Source: Alicyclobacillus tolerans
Lineage (GTDB): Bacteria; Bacillota; Bacilli; Alicyclobacillales; Alicyclobacillaceae
Direction of reading: 5' to 3'
Assembly (NCBI RefSeq): GCF_001447355.1
Contig: NZ_JXBW01000024.1
Span: 1-38,714 of the forward strand
DNA length: 38,714 nucleotides
The position numbers were made by a program, and so were the translations under genes. The notes beneath the pieces are model-generated. The model made no database searches and was not told where the DNA came from. It worked only from the letters and a program-made list of their open reading frames with translations. Numbering within the stretch: position 1 is the stretch's first letter; each line of letters opens with the position of its first letter. This document shows, piece after piece, positions 1 through 7,660 of the stretch.

Positions 1-45
1 AGGACTTAGAAATCTGCAAAACGCTCAAATCATAAAGGTAACGTA

Positions 46-279
46 GTGGTAACTGTTGAGTGGACTCATGAAGGAGAAGCGCGTTGGATTACTTCCAAAC
101 CGTTTTTTGTTTCTGAAACTATATTTTCCTTTAATGCTCTGAGAATGTCTGCAAATCTCCCTGAAGGAGATTGGTGTTGTAACATGTACATAGGAACAAA
201 TCTTGTCTCGTCTCATCCATTCAGAGTGATCCATAGTGGAGGACGGCCGAATGCTGCGTGGATTGACTTTTATGGTTGA
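46..279 (+). pseudogene. C-terminal fragment of an unidentified protein
   Basis: A 77-residue open frame starting at GTG and ending at a stop. The residues look like the end of a small beta-rich domain: a VTVEW strand, then a PEGDW turn, then a strand ending in HPFRVI. A G-x-W turn followed by a short hydrophobic strand and P-F-x-V is a common end of Ig-like C-terminal domains. The frame is closed by a TAG at 7-9 and no ribosome binding site precedes the GTG, so the N-terminal part is missing or out of frame. I do not recognise the family. It lies beside insertion-sequence debris, which fits a decayed gene. The antisense frame over the same bases has biased composition and was discarded. Confidence 0.3.
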
Positions 280-505
280 ATGCGAGGATATATGTAATCG
301 ACCGATTGGATACAAGATGAACATGAAAATATTGATGCTCGTGTTCACCCGACTATGACAGTTAGGCAAAGCATGTAGACTTATGAATGCCGTGGAGTCC
401 TTTAGAGGAGCTGCTTGCCTGACCTAATCGAGGTGGTACGTGGCTCATCGCAGAGATTCAAAGAGGACACAAATGGCCAGATATCCACTCTCACATGCAT
501 AAGCG

Positions 506-1192
506 TCAAGCGACCCACACATAGCATTCAGCCTCCCCGTGCTTGAAGATAAGCTCATCCAACGCCATGGGGGATTTGGTATTAGCCGCCAATTCTTCTG
601 TATCTACGGCAAGGATTTCTTCCGGTGTTGTGTATTCCATCAACAGTTCGGAGGATGTCTTGCCAAATAGGTCGGAGAACAGTCGCTCGTATTCGGGAAA
701 CAACATATCGAGCACGCTGATGACTTGCCGCTTTAAGTCTGAGATGGAATCGACCAGACTGAACCGAAACCGGCTCAATTGCCGTAAAGCAACAATTTCG
801 TCACTGCCGAGTTCTGTCGTGGTGTACCGTCCAAAGCGCAATACCTCAGCAATGATGAATGCGTCTTTCGTGTCATTTTTGGTCTTTCGAAGGTACATGT
901 TGCGAAATGCATCCGACTGAATGGGGTTGATAACACGCACCCGAATGCCATGTTTACGGAGAAACGAGTGTAATGCCAACCAGTAATGGCCTGTAGCTTC
1001 CAGAGCGACTTCTGTGGATGACAAATCGGGATCGACATGCTGCATCCACTGGATCAGCTTCTGGCCACCAGCCTGCGTGTTTGGAAAACGTAGTGTCTTG
1101 CCTTGACTCTGCCCAGTTGAGTCGATGATACAGGCTTCATGATGGCGTTTGGCAATGTCAATACCCACAAAATACACAGCACGTACCTCCAA
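506..1192 (-). pseudogene. IS110-family transposase (DEDD recombinase), truncated
   Basis: This 228-residue frame begins with the IS110 signature: a GIDIAK strand with the first catalytic Asp near residue 11, then EATGHYW carrying the Glu (about residue 65), then KNDTKDA with the later Asp pair (about residues 105-110). That is the RuvC-like DEDD domain of IS110/IS1111 recombinases. Family members usually run to about 350-430 residues and carry a C-terminal Transposase_20 domain with a catalytic Ser. Here the similarity to the family stops around residue 205 and the frame ends after an unrelated tail (about MALDELIFKHGEAE onward). The serine domain is therefore absent and the copy should be inactive. 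The ATG-proximal region has a plausible ribosome binding site (GGAGGT just ahead of the start region). Family assignment is secure; the point of truncation is my estimate. Confidence 0.85.
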
Positions 1193-1518
1193 ATGGGTCG
1201 GATCCTCACAACCTTGCGATCTACAACCTAGTTTGAGATTCGAAGACAGAGGTCAACCCCTCCAACATCCAGCTCATTCGTAAACGCTCGCAAGGCGGGG
1301 ACTACACTCTCTCTGTCGAGAACCAATGGTCCCAAGGAGGTGATCGTAGTACCCCGACCGCTACGAGAATTTTATCTCAAAACTCTTTGGAGTACGTAAC
1401 ATCAATATACTAGGAGGTGAAAGACTAACCGAACATATGTCCGGGGAATTTTAAGCGATGATTTTGAGGAAATCCAAACCGGCGTTTTTTGGGAAACCAA
1501 CCTGATTTTTTTGAGGAA
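1193..1518. other. Non-coding stretch upstream of the IS110 fragment
   Basis: No convincing gene is seen on either strand. The part nearest the recombinase start is where IS110-group elements carry their left non-coding end, which in studied members is transcribed into the bridge RNA. It contains stretches that could pair, but I could not draw a fold I would defend. The part beyond about 1430 is AT-rich with T-tracts and leads into the IS66 debris. Confidence 0.4.
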
Positions 1519-2446
1519 TTAAATCCGTTGTTGACAGATGGGTGGGCCGTCCTGCCCACTGCCCACTGCCCACTGCCCACTGCGATACAGCCACATGTAC
1601 GACTGCGTTTGAGCGGGGCGTCCATCTTCCTGCAGCACCTGCAGTGTCGTTTCATGCGCATGGAGATAGCGGCGTCGAAGAAGCTCGCGATGTAGGCGCT
1701 CGTACACGGGTCTCAACCACGTCTCGGCGGCATACACGACCCAATTCGCGAGCGTTTGCCGAGACAGCGGGTATCCGTGCCGCGCAAATTACTGCTCCTG
1801 CTGGTACAGAGGCATCCCGACCACGAATTTCTTCGTCATCACGTACGCCACGGCCTCCGGCGTAGCCATGCTCCTCGCCTGAACCCGGCTTAGGCGTCGG
1901 CGCGCGCAACACAGGTGTCTCCGTATCATGGGTTTCGCAATGCCGACACGCGTACATACCGCACGTACTCGACCGTCCGCATCTGCGCCGGGATGATCTT
2001 CACTCGCCGCGACACTTCCCGGCTCATCTCGCGCAGTTTGCCCGCACACGTCGGGGACACTTGCTCATCCTCTGGCTGGGGGTATTCCACCACTTCATCC
2101 GCTGGACGCGCCCACAGCCAAACCTCCCGTGCCTTAGCTTAGGGCTTCTTCTGCTCATACATGATGACTTCCGTCTCGGCCTCGGGTTCCTCTTCCAAAG
2201 CATCGACAGGGGAGGAGCCGCCTTCTACCTCGGCTTCGTTAAACAGCGAAAGCTGCACACCGTCCGCGTGGAGGACACTTTCGTCCGGCACTCGCTCGAT
2301 GCACCAAATAAACGGTGGCGCAGCAAACGCACCTGCTCCTCCAGGTTCCCCACTTGCTGGCGCAGTTGCGCATTTTGAACCTCCAAAGCCTTGAGGATGT
2401 CATATTCTTGTTGTTGGATCGTGACGGTTCCGTTTGTGTTGGACAT
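1519..2446 (-). pseudogene. tnpC: IS66 transposase TnpC, frameshifted and truncated
   Basis: Pieces of one IS66 TnpC are spread over all three minus frames. From the start at 2446 come a leucine-rich coiled coil (ALEVQNAQLRQQVGNLEEQV) and RHRLFGASSE. In another frame follow VQLSLFNEAEVE and an acidic stretch ending EQKKP and a TAA. Next comes a zinc-ribbon-like part with KIIPAQM and ACRHCETH, then AYVMTKKFVVGMPLYQQEQ and a second TAA, then [24 protein letters not shown] and [12 protein letters not shown]. The HADETT motif typical of this family reads HAHETT here, so the catalytic Asp appears replaced by His. Homology ends shortly after the MWLYR motif (about 1590) with GQDGPPI beyond a heptamer repeat; the remaining DDE domain is missing. 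Confidence 0.8.
1554..1581. repeat. Four tandem copies of a 7-bp unit (GCCCACT)
   Basis: Four exact, uninterrupted copies of GCCCACT on the plus strand (AGTGGGC on the minus strand). They sit inside the IS66 tnpC remnant, between the codons for MWLYRSG and GQDGPPI, which are contiguous in ordinary family members. Slippage expansion of one original unit in a dead gene explains this simply. Confidence 0.9.
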
Positions 2447-2491
2447 GCCTTACGCATTCGATACCGCGGATCGGAATCCTCTGTTGTGCCC

Positions 2492-2854
2492 TCAGATGGC
2501 GGAGCGCGCGTGAACGGCTCGATGCACTTTCGGTTGTTCGAGGGGTAGGCCGTATAATAACCAGTTCAACTCCCAGCGCTTGATGTTGAGCGTTTTCGCA
2601 TCCTTGACTTCCGGCCAAGCGAACCGGCCGCGCTCTAAGCGTCGGAAGTAGAGCCAAAACCCGTTGTGAAACCAGTGCAGGATTTTGAGCTTGTCCCGCT
2701 GCCGGTTACAGAAGACAAACAAGCAAGGCGAAAACGGGTCAAGCTGAAACGACACCTGGACCAAGGCCGCGAGTCCGTCGATGGACTTGCGCATATCCAT
2801 AGGCCCACGGACAGGGTAGACGTGATATGCCTGGGTGAAGTCGGTGCTTAGCAC
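2492..2854 (-). CDS. tnpB: IS66 family accessory protein TnpB (Orf2)
   Basis: A complete 120-residue frame with the full IS66 Orf2 signature: YPVRGPMDMRKSIDGLAALVQ near the N-terminus, CLFVFCNRQRDKLKILHW in the middle, GFWLYFRRLERGRFAWP and the WELNWLLYGL segment near the C-terminus. Its length matches the usual 115-120 residues. TnpB is required for IS66 transposition in studied members, but its biochemical role is not settled. The frame is intact although tnpA and tnpC on either side are broken, so it is probably a relic without function. The family call is firm. Confidence 0.9.
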   Translation of the reverse strand: MLSTDFTQAYHVYPVRGPMDMRKSIDGLAALVQVSFQLDPFSPCLFVFCNRQRDKLKILHWFHNGFWLYFRRLERGRFAWPEVKDAKTLNIKRWELNWLLYGLPLEQPKVHRAVHARSAI

Positions 2855-2900
2855 GGCCGCGTCACAAGCATGTGGACAAGCTCCGCCTGTAGGCGTAGTT

Positions 2901-3172
2901 CTAGCCGAGCCTCACGTCAATTTCGACCTTTCCAACGCGAAGGGTGATGGATGCTGTGGTCGTTTGAGCGTCGTCAGTCACAACCGAGACAAAGGCCGGA
3001 ATGACGCCATGCGACGCTTCATACCGAAAGCGCCGAGCCCAGTACCAGAACTGGTGAGGTTTAGAGCGTGTTCGGCGCAGAACTGGGCAGCGGACAGACC
3101 GCTGTCGTAGAAGGCGGAGATGCGCTCGCGCCAAAGTTCACGGCACCCTTGGTGAGACATGTGATCTCGCAT
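2901..3172 (-). pseudogene. tnpA: IS66 accessory protein TnpA, one frameshift
   Basis: The start at 3172 (MRDH) leads into LWRERISAFYDSGLSAAQFCAEHAL, the W-x3-I-x8-SGLS-x3-FC-x2-H pattern of IS66 TnpA. The family's next block, KPHQFWYWARRF, is found only in a different frame, followed by VTDDAQTTTASITLRVGKVEIDVRLG and a stop at 2901. A one-base loss near 3065 (GCTCTAAACC on the minus strand) separates the halves. The whole would be about 90 residues. TnpA is a small helix-turn-helix protein upstream of tnpB. Confidence 0.75.
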
Positions 3173-3489
3173 ACAAGAACCCTCCCGTGGCTTGATGAGG
3201 AAATTTTCAAGCAGCGGGAGGGCCAACGCCATGTGGGGTTGAATTGACGCTTAAAGACAATGTATCGTAGCACAATATGTTCCGCCATACCGTGGTCGGC
3301 ACACAGTACTGGTGGATCTTCCGGTGTCTAGATACGGCCGTAGATCTGGGCAGCGTCACTGGATTGCAGAACAACCTCTTTTTACATTATCATATCTCCT
3401 CTGGGAACAGATCGCCATGGCGTAACAGACGTAATACAGGTCAACTCCCTGTAACAAGGCTACTTTACCTTGCCCAAGCAGTATATCGC

Positions 3490-5199
3490 TTATGAGAATG
3501 GATTGTCGTCCGATAAACGGGACCCAAATACCAGGCTGTCAACGCCTCCCGGCATCTTACCGGCAGCCGCCACTCGGAATCCGGCCTCTATAAGCAGATT
3601 TGTTATAAGACTTGCCGGATATAATCGTACGTTCGCTGGGTTGGTCCAAAACACTTGGGACATTACTGCCGAGTTCTCACTATCGGTTGTCACAATGAAG
3701 ATACGTCCTCGATAACTCATTCGAGATAACAGAGCCAGAAAGATTGCCAGACATGTATCTGGCTGAAACTTTTCTATGACATTTCGCAAAAACACAACGT
3801 CAAATTTCTCCATATGACGTTTGTGACAAGGGGCTTCATCTATCAATTGCACAAGTGCGGAAGGTTCCGTTTGCATGACCGAAGCGCCATGATACTGCAT
3901 GATTTCTACCCATGAACAATTTTCCGTACCGACGTCCAAAACATGAGCGTGCTCGTGTAATCCTTTAAGTAAAATCGGTGCATATGTGTCAAATGAAACC
4001 AAATCCGTTTTATATCTTCGTTCTAAAATCCTTAGCGAACGCTTTGCTAGTTCCCTGAAGGAACCTGATTGAGTCGCATCCGTGGTACTTGTCATTTTCG
4101 CCTGCAGCCCCATCAGTCGGTGATGCACGATATCCCCTATGGCACTCCAAGTAAACTGCTTAGCATGCTGAGCAGCTTCGAGGCTAACTGCACGATTCAA
4201 TTCCTGGTGTTGAACAATAGACTTCATGGTTTTCACCAAGCATGGCACGTCAGTATCAATAATTTCTGCTGGAAGAGCGGTCCTAAGGTCGCCAGCGTTC
4301 GGAAAAGTGGTGGCTTTCGATTTGACACGATAACTACATTTCGGCAATGTGAACTCAACCGCAGGACCCAAGTCAGGAATGATGGGTGGAACGCCGCATG
4401 CCATAGCCTCCAGAATAGGTAAGCCAAAACCTTCACCGCGATATGGATGCACAAGACAATCACAAGCTCGGTACAATGCAGCCATCTCATTTGGCGCTAA
4501 CTCATCATCGATATAGAGTATCTCGGGTAAATTCCGATCTAGAGAGGCTTCCAAAATTTTTTCGTGGTACGTCTGCCCTGCGTAAAAGGTCCTAGTTCCA
4601 AAATCCTTCACCACGAGGCAAACATCGTCGCTCGGCTTGAAAGCCGTTATATATGCTTCAAGGACCTTATCAATACCTTTTCTAAAAATTGTTCCTCCAA
4701 CAAAAAGGAACTTGAACTTTTTACTAGTTTCTAACGGATATATTGGACCATCTACCTTAAATATGTCGGTATCAACTCCAAGTGGAAAACTGAATATCAT
4801 CTCTTGAGGAATACCTGACCTCAAATAACCGAGCTCTGTATATTTACTATTCACCCAGACCTCATGCACGTGCGTACGTATAAATGATACCCAATCCTCA
4901 GGTATAGGCCCATACTCCCAAGGCTGAAAAAAGATTTGGATCCGGGCATTCGACGGTTTTAAAACTGGTGGCCATTGCTGTCGAACGTGTATACAATTCG
5001 CTGTGCAACTCGCTTCATAGCAGGATCTCAACGAAGTAGCACCCTGAAACCAGTCATCCGGTAATGTGTCACGTTGCGTTGGGATTACAGAAAGTGGGAC
5101 ACCTCTACGAATGAGTTCTAAGCACAAATATCGATTGACCAATGCCAGACTGCTATTGACCATTTGAGGCCCTTCCCACACCACGCCATCTGTCACCAT
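3490..5199 (-). CDS. Glycosyltransferase (GT4-type) fused to a methyltransferase-like domain
   Basis: A 569-residue cytoplasmic enzyme. Residues 1-370 are a GT-B glycosyltransferase: an N-terminal WEGPQMVNSSLALVNR acceptor-side motif (8-23), FLFVGGTIFRKGID at 165-177, and the donor-binding EGFGLPILE at 256-264 followed by AMACGVPPI, the E-x7-E signature of retaining GT4 enzymes. From about residue 400 a second domain begins. It has a weak class I SAM-binding motif (VLDVGTENCSW, 420-430) and FDVVFLRNVIEKF, typical of the region after motif III. The usual GxGxG glycines are degenerate, so activity of this half is uncertain. It lies 20 bp after the next glycosyltransferase in the same direction, so the two are probably one transcript. 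The block is visibly AT-richer than the core genes and borders IS debris, which suggests acquisition by transfer. Acceptor unknown; surface polysaccharide or glycoprotein are both possible. Confidence 0.85.
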   Translation of the reverse strand: MVTDGVVWEGPQMVNSSLALVNRYLCLELIRRGVPLSVIPTQRDTLPDDWFQGATSLRSCYEASCTANCIHVRQQWPPVLKPSNARIQIFFQPWEYGPIPEDWVSFIRTHVHEVWVNSKYTELGYLRSGIPQEMIFSFPLGVDTDIFKVDGPIYPLETSKKFKFLFVGGTIFRKGIDKVLEAYITAFKPSDDVCLVVKDFGTRTFYAGQTYHEKILEASLDRNLPEILYIDDELAPNEMAALYRACDCLVHPYRGEGFGLPILEAMACGVPPIIPDLGPAVEFTLPKCSYRVKSKATTFPNAGDLRTALPAEIIDTDVPCLVKTMKSIVQHQELNRAVSLEAAQHAKQFTWSAIGDIVHHRLMGLQAKMTSTTDATQSGSFRELAKRSLRILERRYKTDLVSFDTYAPILLKGLHEHAHVLDVGTENCSWVEIMQYHGASVMQTEPSALVQLIDEAPCHKRHMEKFDVVFLRNVIEKFQPDTCLAIFLALLSRMSYRGRIFIVTTDSENSAVMSQVFWTNPANVRLYPASLITNLLIEAGFRVAAAGKMPGGVDSLVFGSRLSDDNPFS

Positions 5200-5219
5200 T
5201 GTGTTTTATCACACCTACC

Positions 5220-6095
5220 TTATGTATTTTTCCATGACACCTTCACTTGCTGATACAGCGTTTCGAAAAAGTCTTTGTCGGGATGTATGTCATTCAGGTG
5301 CTTAAATCCATAGGCGCCATATTGGTTAAATAGCCCACTAAGATTTCTTTGCAACTCGCCTTGGATGTTCTCTAAGTGCTTTCGTTGAGCCATATACGCG
5401 TGATAGACTCTCGACTTCAAAACACACTTGGGACGCCAAGCCGTACGAATCCCCATGTAGTACAAATAGCCGAGCAGAAGGCTATCATCCTCAAACCCCT
5501 GTTTCCCCGTTAAAAAACCTGTATCATAACCACCAACCGCTTTTAAGACTTCCGCCTTATGAATCACTGGATGAACAAAGCCCAGGGCAACTTTATCTTG
5601 TTGCAAACTACGCAACAACTGAAGAAGCAATTCGGTAGAGAGCTCTCTCAAGTCAATTCCGTGCACACCATCAGGCTCCATTGAGCCGTTTTGCGTTACA
5701 ATACCAGGGCAGACCATAGGTTCATCTGTTCGTTCCAAGAAATCTATCAATTCAACGTACCAATCTTTCGGAAACGCCATATCCACGTGTATCTCTGATA
5801 TATAAGGAATGGACGGGTACCTATCCCATATATGTTCGAACATAGCCTGTCTGGATTCGGGAATACCAACATTCAACCCGTCACCTATGATATCCACCTT
5901 AACACCAGTCTGCGCCGCTAGGAGCTGAATATCATGGTTCGACAAGATACCTTGGTTATAAATAACGACGTTGTTCTCCTCAGACTTACCCAACGTAGAC
6001 AGACATGTCTTTAACATTTCAACATCCTGATCTTGAGATGCCAACCGCACCATCAATGGAAGAGTATGTATAATACGCAACTTCTCGGCCCCCAA
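5220..6095 (-). CDS. GT-A fold glycosyltransferase (GT2-like)
   Basis: About 291 residues. The N-terminal half has alternating strands and helices (NNVVIYNQGI, GVKVDIIGDGLNVGI) and a Rossmann-like nucleotide-sugar site, with EIHVDMAFPKDWY at 101-113 in the place of the metal-binding DxD. Further on, VGGYDTGFLTGKQGFEDDSLLLGY (188-210) matches the G-x-E-D-D motif that supplies the catalytic base in GT2/GT7-type enzymes. Sequence start is uncertain: the frame opens at TTG 6095, but TTG 6080 (LRIIHTL) has a GGGGG ribosome binding site eight bases ahead and is a good alternative. It is co-directional with the GT4 fusion, 20 bp upstream of it. The stop of an upstream open fragment lies only two bases before 6095. 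Confidence 0.75.
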   Translation of the reverse strand: MGAEKLRIIHTLPLMVRLASQDQDVEMLKTCLSTLGKSEENNVVIYNQGILSNHDIQLLAAQTGVKVDIIGDGLNVGIPESRQAMFEHIWDRYPSIPYISEIHVDMAFPKDWYVELIDFLERTDEPMVCPGIVTQNGSMEPDGVHGIDLRELSTELLLQLLRSLQQDKVALGFVHPVIHKAEVLKAVGGYDTGFLTGKQGFEDDSLLLGYLYYMGIRTAWRPKCVLKSRVYHAYMAQRKHLENIQGELQRNLSGLFNQYGAYGFKHLNDIHPDKDFFETLYQQVKVSWKNT

Positions 6096-6097
6096 AG

Positions 6098-6274
6098 TTA
6101 TAGATTTTTATTTACGGTACTAAGCATACTTAAAAGGCGCAACTCGCCTACGTTGAATTTCGTTTGAATGAGGCTCATGCACGCCTTTTCATGGCCACCA
6201 CCATAACGAGCGGCAAAGTAGGGCCCGGTGCCACAATTATACCGATACGCACCCGCTTCGTGACACGCTAACCA
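6098..6274 (-). pseudogene. C-terminal fragment of an unidentified protein
   Basis: A 58-codon open stretch with protein-like composition and no start codon at its head. It reads WLACHEAGAYRYN, then CGTGPYFAARYGGGHEKAC, then LIQTKFNVGELRLLSML, and stops at 6098. A TGA closes it at 6275-6277. The stop lies two to three bases before the glycosyltransferase start, the spacing of a translationally coupled operon. I therefore read it as the surviving 3' end of a gene that once headed this operon. I do not recognise the family. Confidence 0.4.
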
Positions 6275-6408
6275 TCACTACCAAATTCCTAGTGAGACAC
6301 AACATTTCAATGCAAACAATCGTGATACTTCAGTGTGAATGCACTACTGGAAGCGAACAAACAGACCGAGGCTAAGAAGCGCCACAGTCGCAATCTAGGG
6401 CATTGTAA

Positions 6409-6537
6409 TTAAACTTTGATATGGATCTGAGAACGCTCGGCCCAACTCACAATACGTTCATGCGTTGCTCCAATACATCGTCCTGCGTCGTTGTAAACAT
6501 ACTTGTCTGAGGTCTTAACGACTATAGTAAAGACCAA
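6409..6537 (-). CDS. Possible 42-residue protein or gene fragment
   Basis: A short frame on the minus strand from TTG 6537 to TAA 6409. It reads VFTIVVKTSDKYVYNDAGR, then CIGATHERIVSWAERSQIHIKV. AAGGGG lies about twelve bases ahead of the TTG, a little far for a ribosome binding site. The frame stays open upstream to a TAG without a better start. The mix of residues is protein-like and the end (IHIKV) resembles a final beta strand. It could be a small gene or another remnant of the same decayed locus as the 6098 fragment. No family recognised. Confidence 0.25.
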   Translation of the reverse strand: MVFTIVVKTSDKYVYNDAGRCIGATHERIVSWAERSQIHIKV

Positions 6538-6647
6538 ATGATACTTAATCCCCTTGATGATACAAATTGGGTACTATAGACAGGATATCAGCTTATATAG
6601 TTAAAGTTTCTAAGTAGTAATGCACTAAAGTTCGTAACCATACCGCA

Positions 6648-6679
6648 AAGGCCGCTACCTGACACCGGGCAACGGCCTT
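6648..6679 (-). terminator. Terminator-like hairpin after the tRNA pair
   Basis: A 12-bp stem: AAGGCCGCTACC at 6648-6659 pairs with GGCAACGGCCTT at 6668-6679 (two G-T pairs on the RNA), with an eight-base loop. It lies 20 bp past the tRNA-Gly end. The T-run is poor on the minus strand and better on the plus strand. Confidence 0.55.
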
Positions 6680-6698
6680 AATTCTTTCTATAGACCTA

Positions 6699-6772
6699 TG
6701 GAGCGGGTGATGGGAATCGAACCCACGCTACCAGCTTGGAAGGCTGGAGTTCTACCATTGAACTACACCCGC
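6699..6772 (-). tRNA. tRNA-Gly (UCC)
   Basis: Reads GCGGGTG at the 5' acceptor strand (6772-6766), a D-arm with TAGTTCAATGGTAGAA, anticodon loop CTTCCAA giving UCC, T-loop GGTTCGATTCC, CACCCGC at the 3' strand, discriminator T, and an encoded CCA at 6701-6699. All stems pair. Confidence 0.97.
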
Positions 6773-6798
6773 ATATACTGTTAATCCACACTTCTCAC

Positions 6799-6875
<77 letters not shown>

Positions 6876-6890
6876 GGTGCAACAATGCTT

Positions 6891-6919
6891 ATTATAGCAT
6901 AGCCACACCGGTTTGTCAA
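6891..6919 (-). promoter_or_regulatory. Consensus sigma-A promoter of the tRNA operon
   Basis: On the minus strand TTGACA (6919-6914), a 17-base spacer, then TATAAT (6896-6891): both hexamers match consensus exactly. The -10 ends 15 bases before the tRNA-Ile2 5' end. Confidence 0.9.
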
Positions 6920-7015
6920 GCCCATTACTCACAACTTAATTGAAATTTCGCTCACACTGGCAAGCAGTCGGCATAAAGCCCGCGCTTACAACACGTGACT
7001 CTTGACACTTGTCGC

Positions 7016-7660
7016 TCATGCAAATGTAATCTCCGGCACGTCCTCAAACAACACGACACGCGCAGGTGCTGCGTCAATCCCCGTCAATTTCAAAGGTAAC
7101 GCAACCATGAAATAACGACCTGCCGGGACGTCCTTCAGACGCAAGCCTTCCAAAATCACGATGCCCTTCGACAGAAGCGACACGTGCGTCTCATGATTCG
7201 GTTGCGCGCGCTCGACGCCAAGCCCATCGATACCAACACCGCCAACCCCGATACTCGACAAGTACTCGGCACCATCCGCAGCTAAGTAGATAAATTCGAA
7301 GTTGAACGTCTCCTCGAATGAGTTACGCGTCTTGAACAGCAAAAACTCACCTGCCTGCGGATTGTGCGGCTCCAAGTCCACCTTCGAAATACCTCCGGTG
7401 ACCGACGTTAGGTCGATCACGCGGCAGGATCGAATCAGTTTCTCCAACCCGACAGCCTCAATGGTCTTTCCATTCGGAACCATATGCAGTTCCGCATCGA
7501 TGTGCGTACCGGTGTGCGCATCGAGATGCAAACGCGTCTCGTGCGCACTGCCAGTCGTGAAGTCCGATGTCGTCTCGAACTGTGGACGCTTTTCGTCCTT
7601 ATTCTTGTACACCTGCATATCAGCATGGATCAGCATGCTGATATCATAGAACTTCGCCAT
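7016..7660 (-). CDS. Cyclase-family metal hydrolase (arylformamidase-like)
   Basis: A 214-residue protein of the cyclase / KynB fold. It opens with YDISMLIHADMQVY and carries HTGTHIDAELH at residues 49-59, matching the HxGTHxDxxxH metal-binding motif of kynurenine formamidases and related amidohydrolases. Later come GEFLLFKTRNSF and GVGIDGLGVERAQPNHETH, the second ligand region, and PAGRYFMVALPLKLTGIDAAPARV near the end. The length is normal. It begins directly after the zwf stop (TAA then ATG, no gap), so it is translationally coupled to glucose-6-phosphate dehydrogenase. No other tryptophan catabolism gene is near, so a true formamidase role is doubtful; an unidentified cyclic ester or amide linked to the pentose phosphate route is one inference. 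Confidence 0.8.
   Translation of the reverse strand: MAKFYDISMLIHADMQVYKNKDEKRPQFETTSDFTTGSAHETRLHLDAHTGTHIDAELHMVPNGKTIEAVGLEKLIRSCRVIDLTSVTGGISKVDLEPHNPQAGEFLLFKTRNSFEETFNFEFIYLAADGAEYLSSIGVGGVGIDGLGVERAQPNHETHVSLLSKGIVILEGLRLKDVPAGRYFMVALPLKLTGIDAAPARVVLFEDVPEITFA

Larger units (their letters stand above)
1519..3254 (-). mobile_element. Decayed IS66-family insertion sequence
   Basis: Three IS66 genes occur in the normal order on the minus strand: tnpA (frameshifted), tnpB (intact) and tnpC (multiply broken and cut short). The tnpA-proximal end probably lies near 3245-3255, where the minus strand reads TTTAAGCGTCAATTCAACC; IS66 ends commonly resemble GTAAGCG. The other end was lost with the 3' part of tnpC, so no terminal repeat pair or target duplication can be shown. 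The element cannot move on its own. Confidence 0.75.

Noticed and set aside
25-369. 114-residue minus-strand frame at the left edge
   Set aside because: Biased composition and no site; the opposite strand has a better protein-like fragment.
1554-1581. CRISPR array
   Set aside because: Repeats are seven bases with no spacers, inside a transposase relic.
6220-6230. Second tRNA-Ile copy or attachment site (GGGCCCGGTGC shared with 6870-6880)
   Set aside because: Only 11 bases match, partly outside the tRNA; the rest of the region reads as a protein fragment. Chance is more likely.
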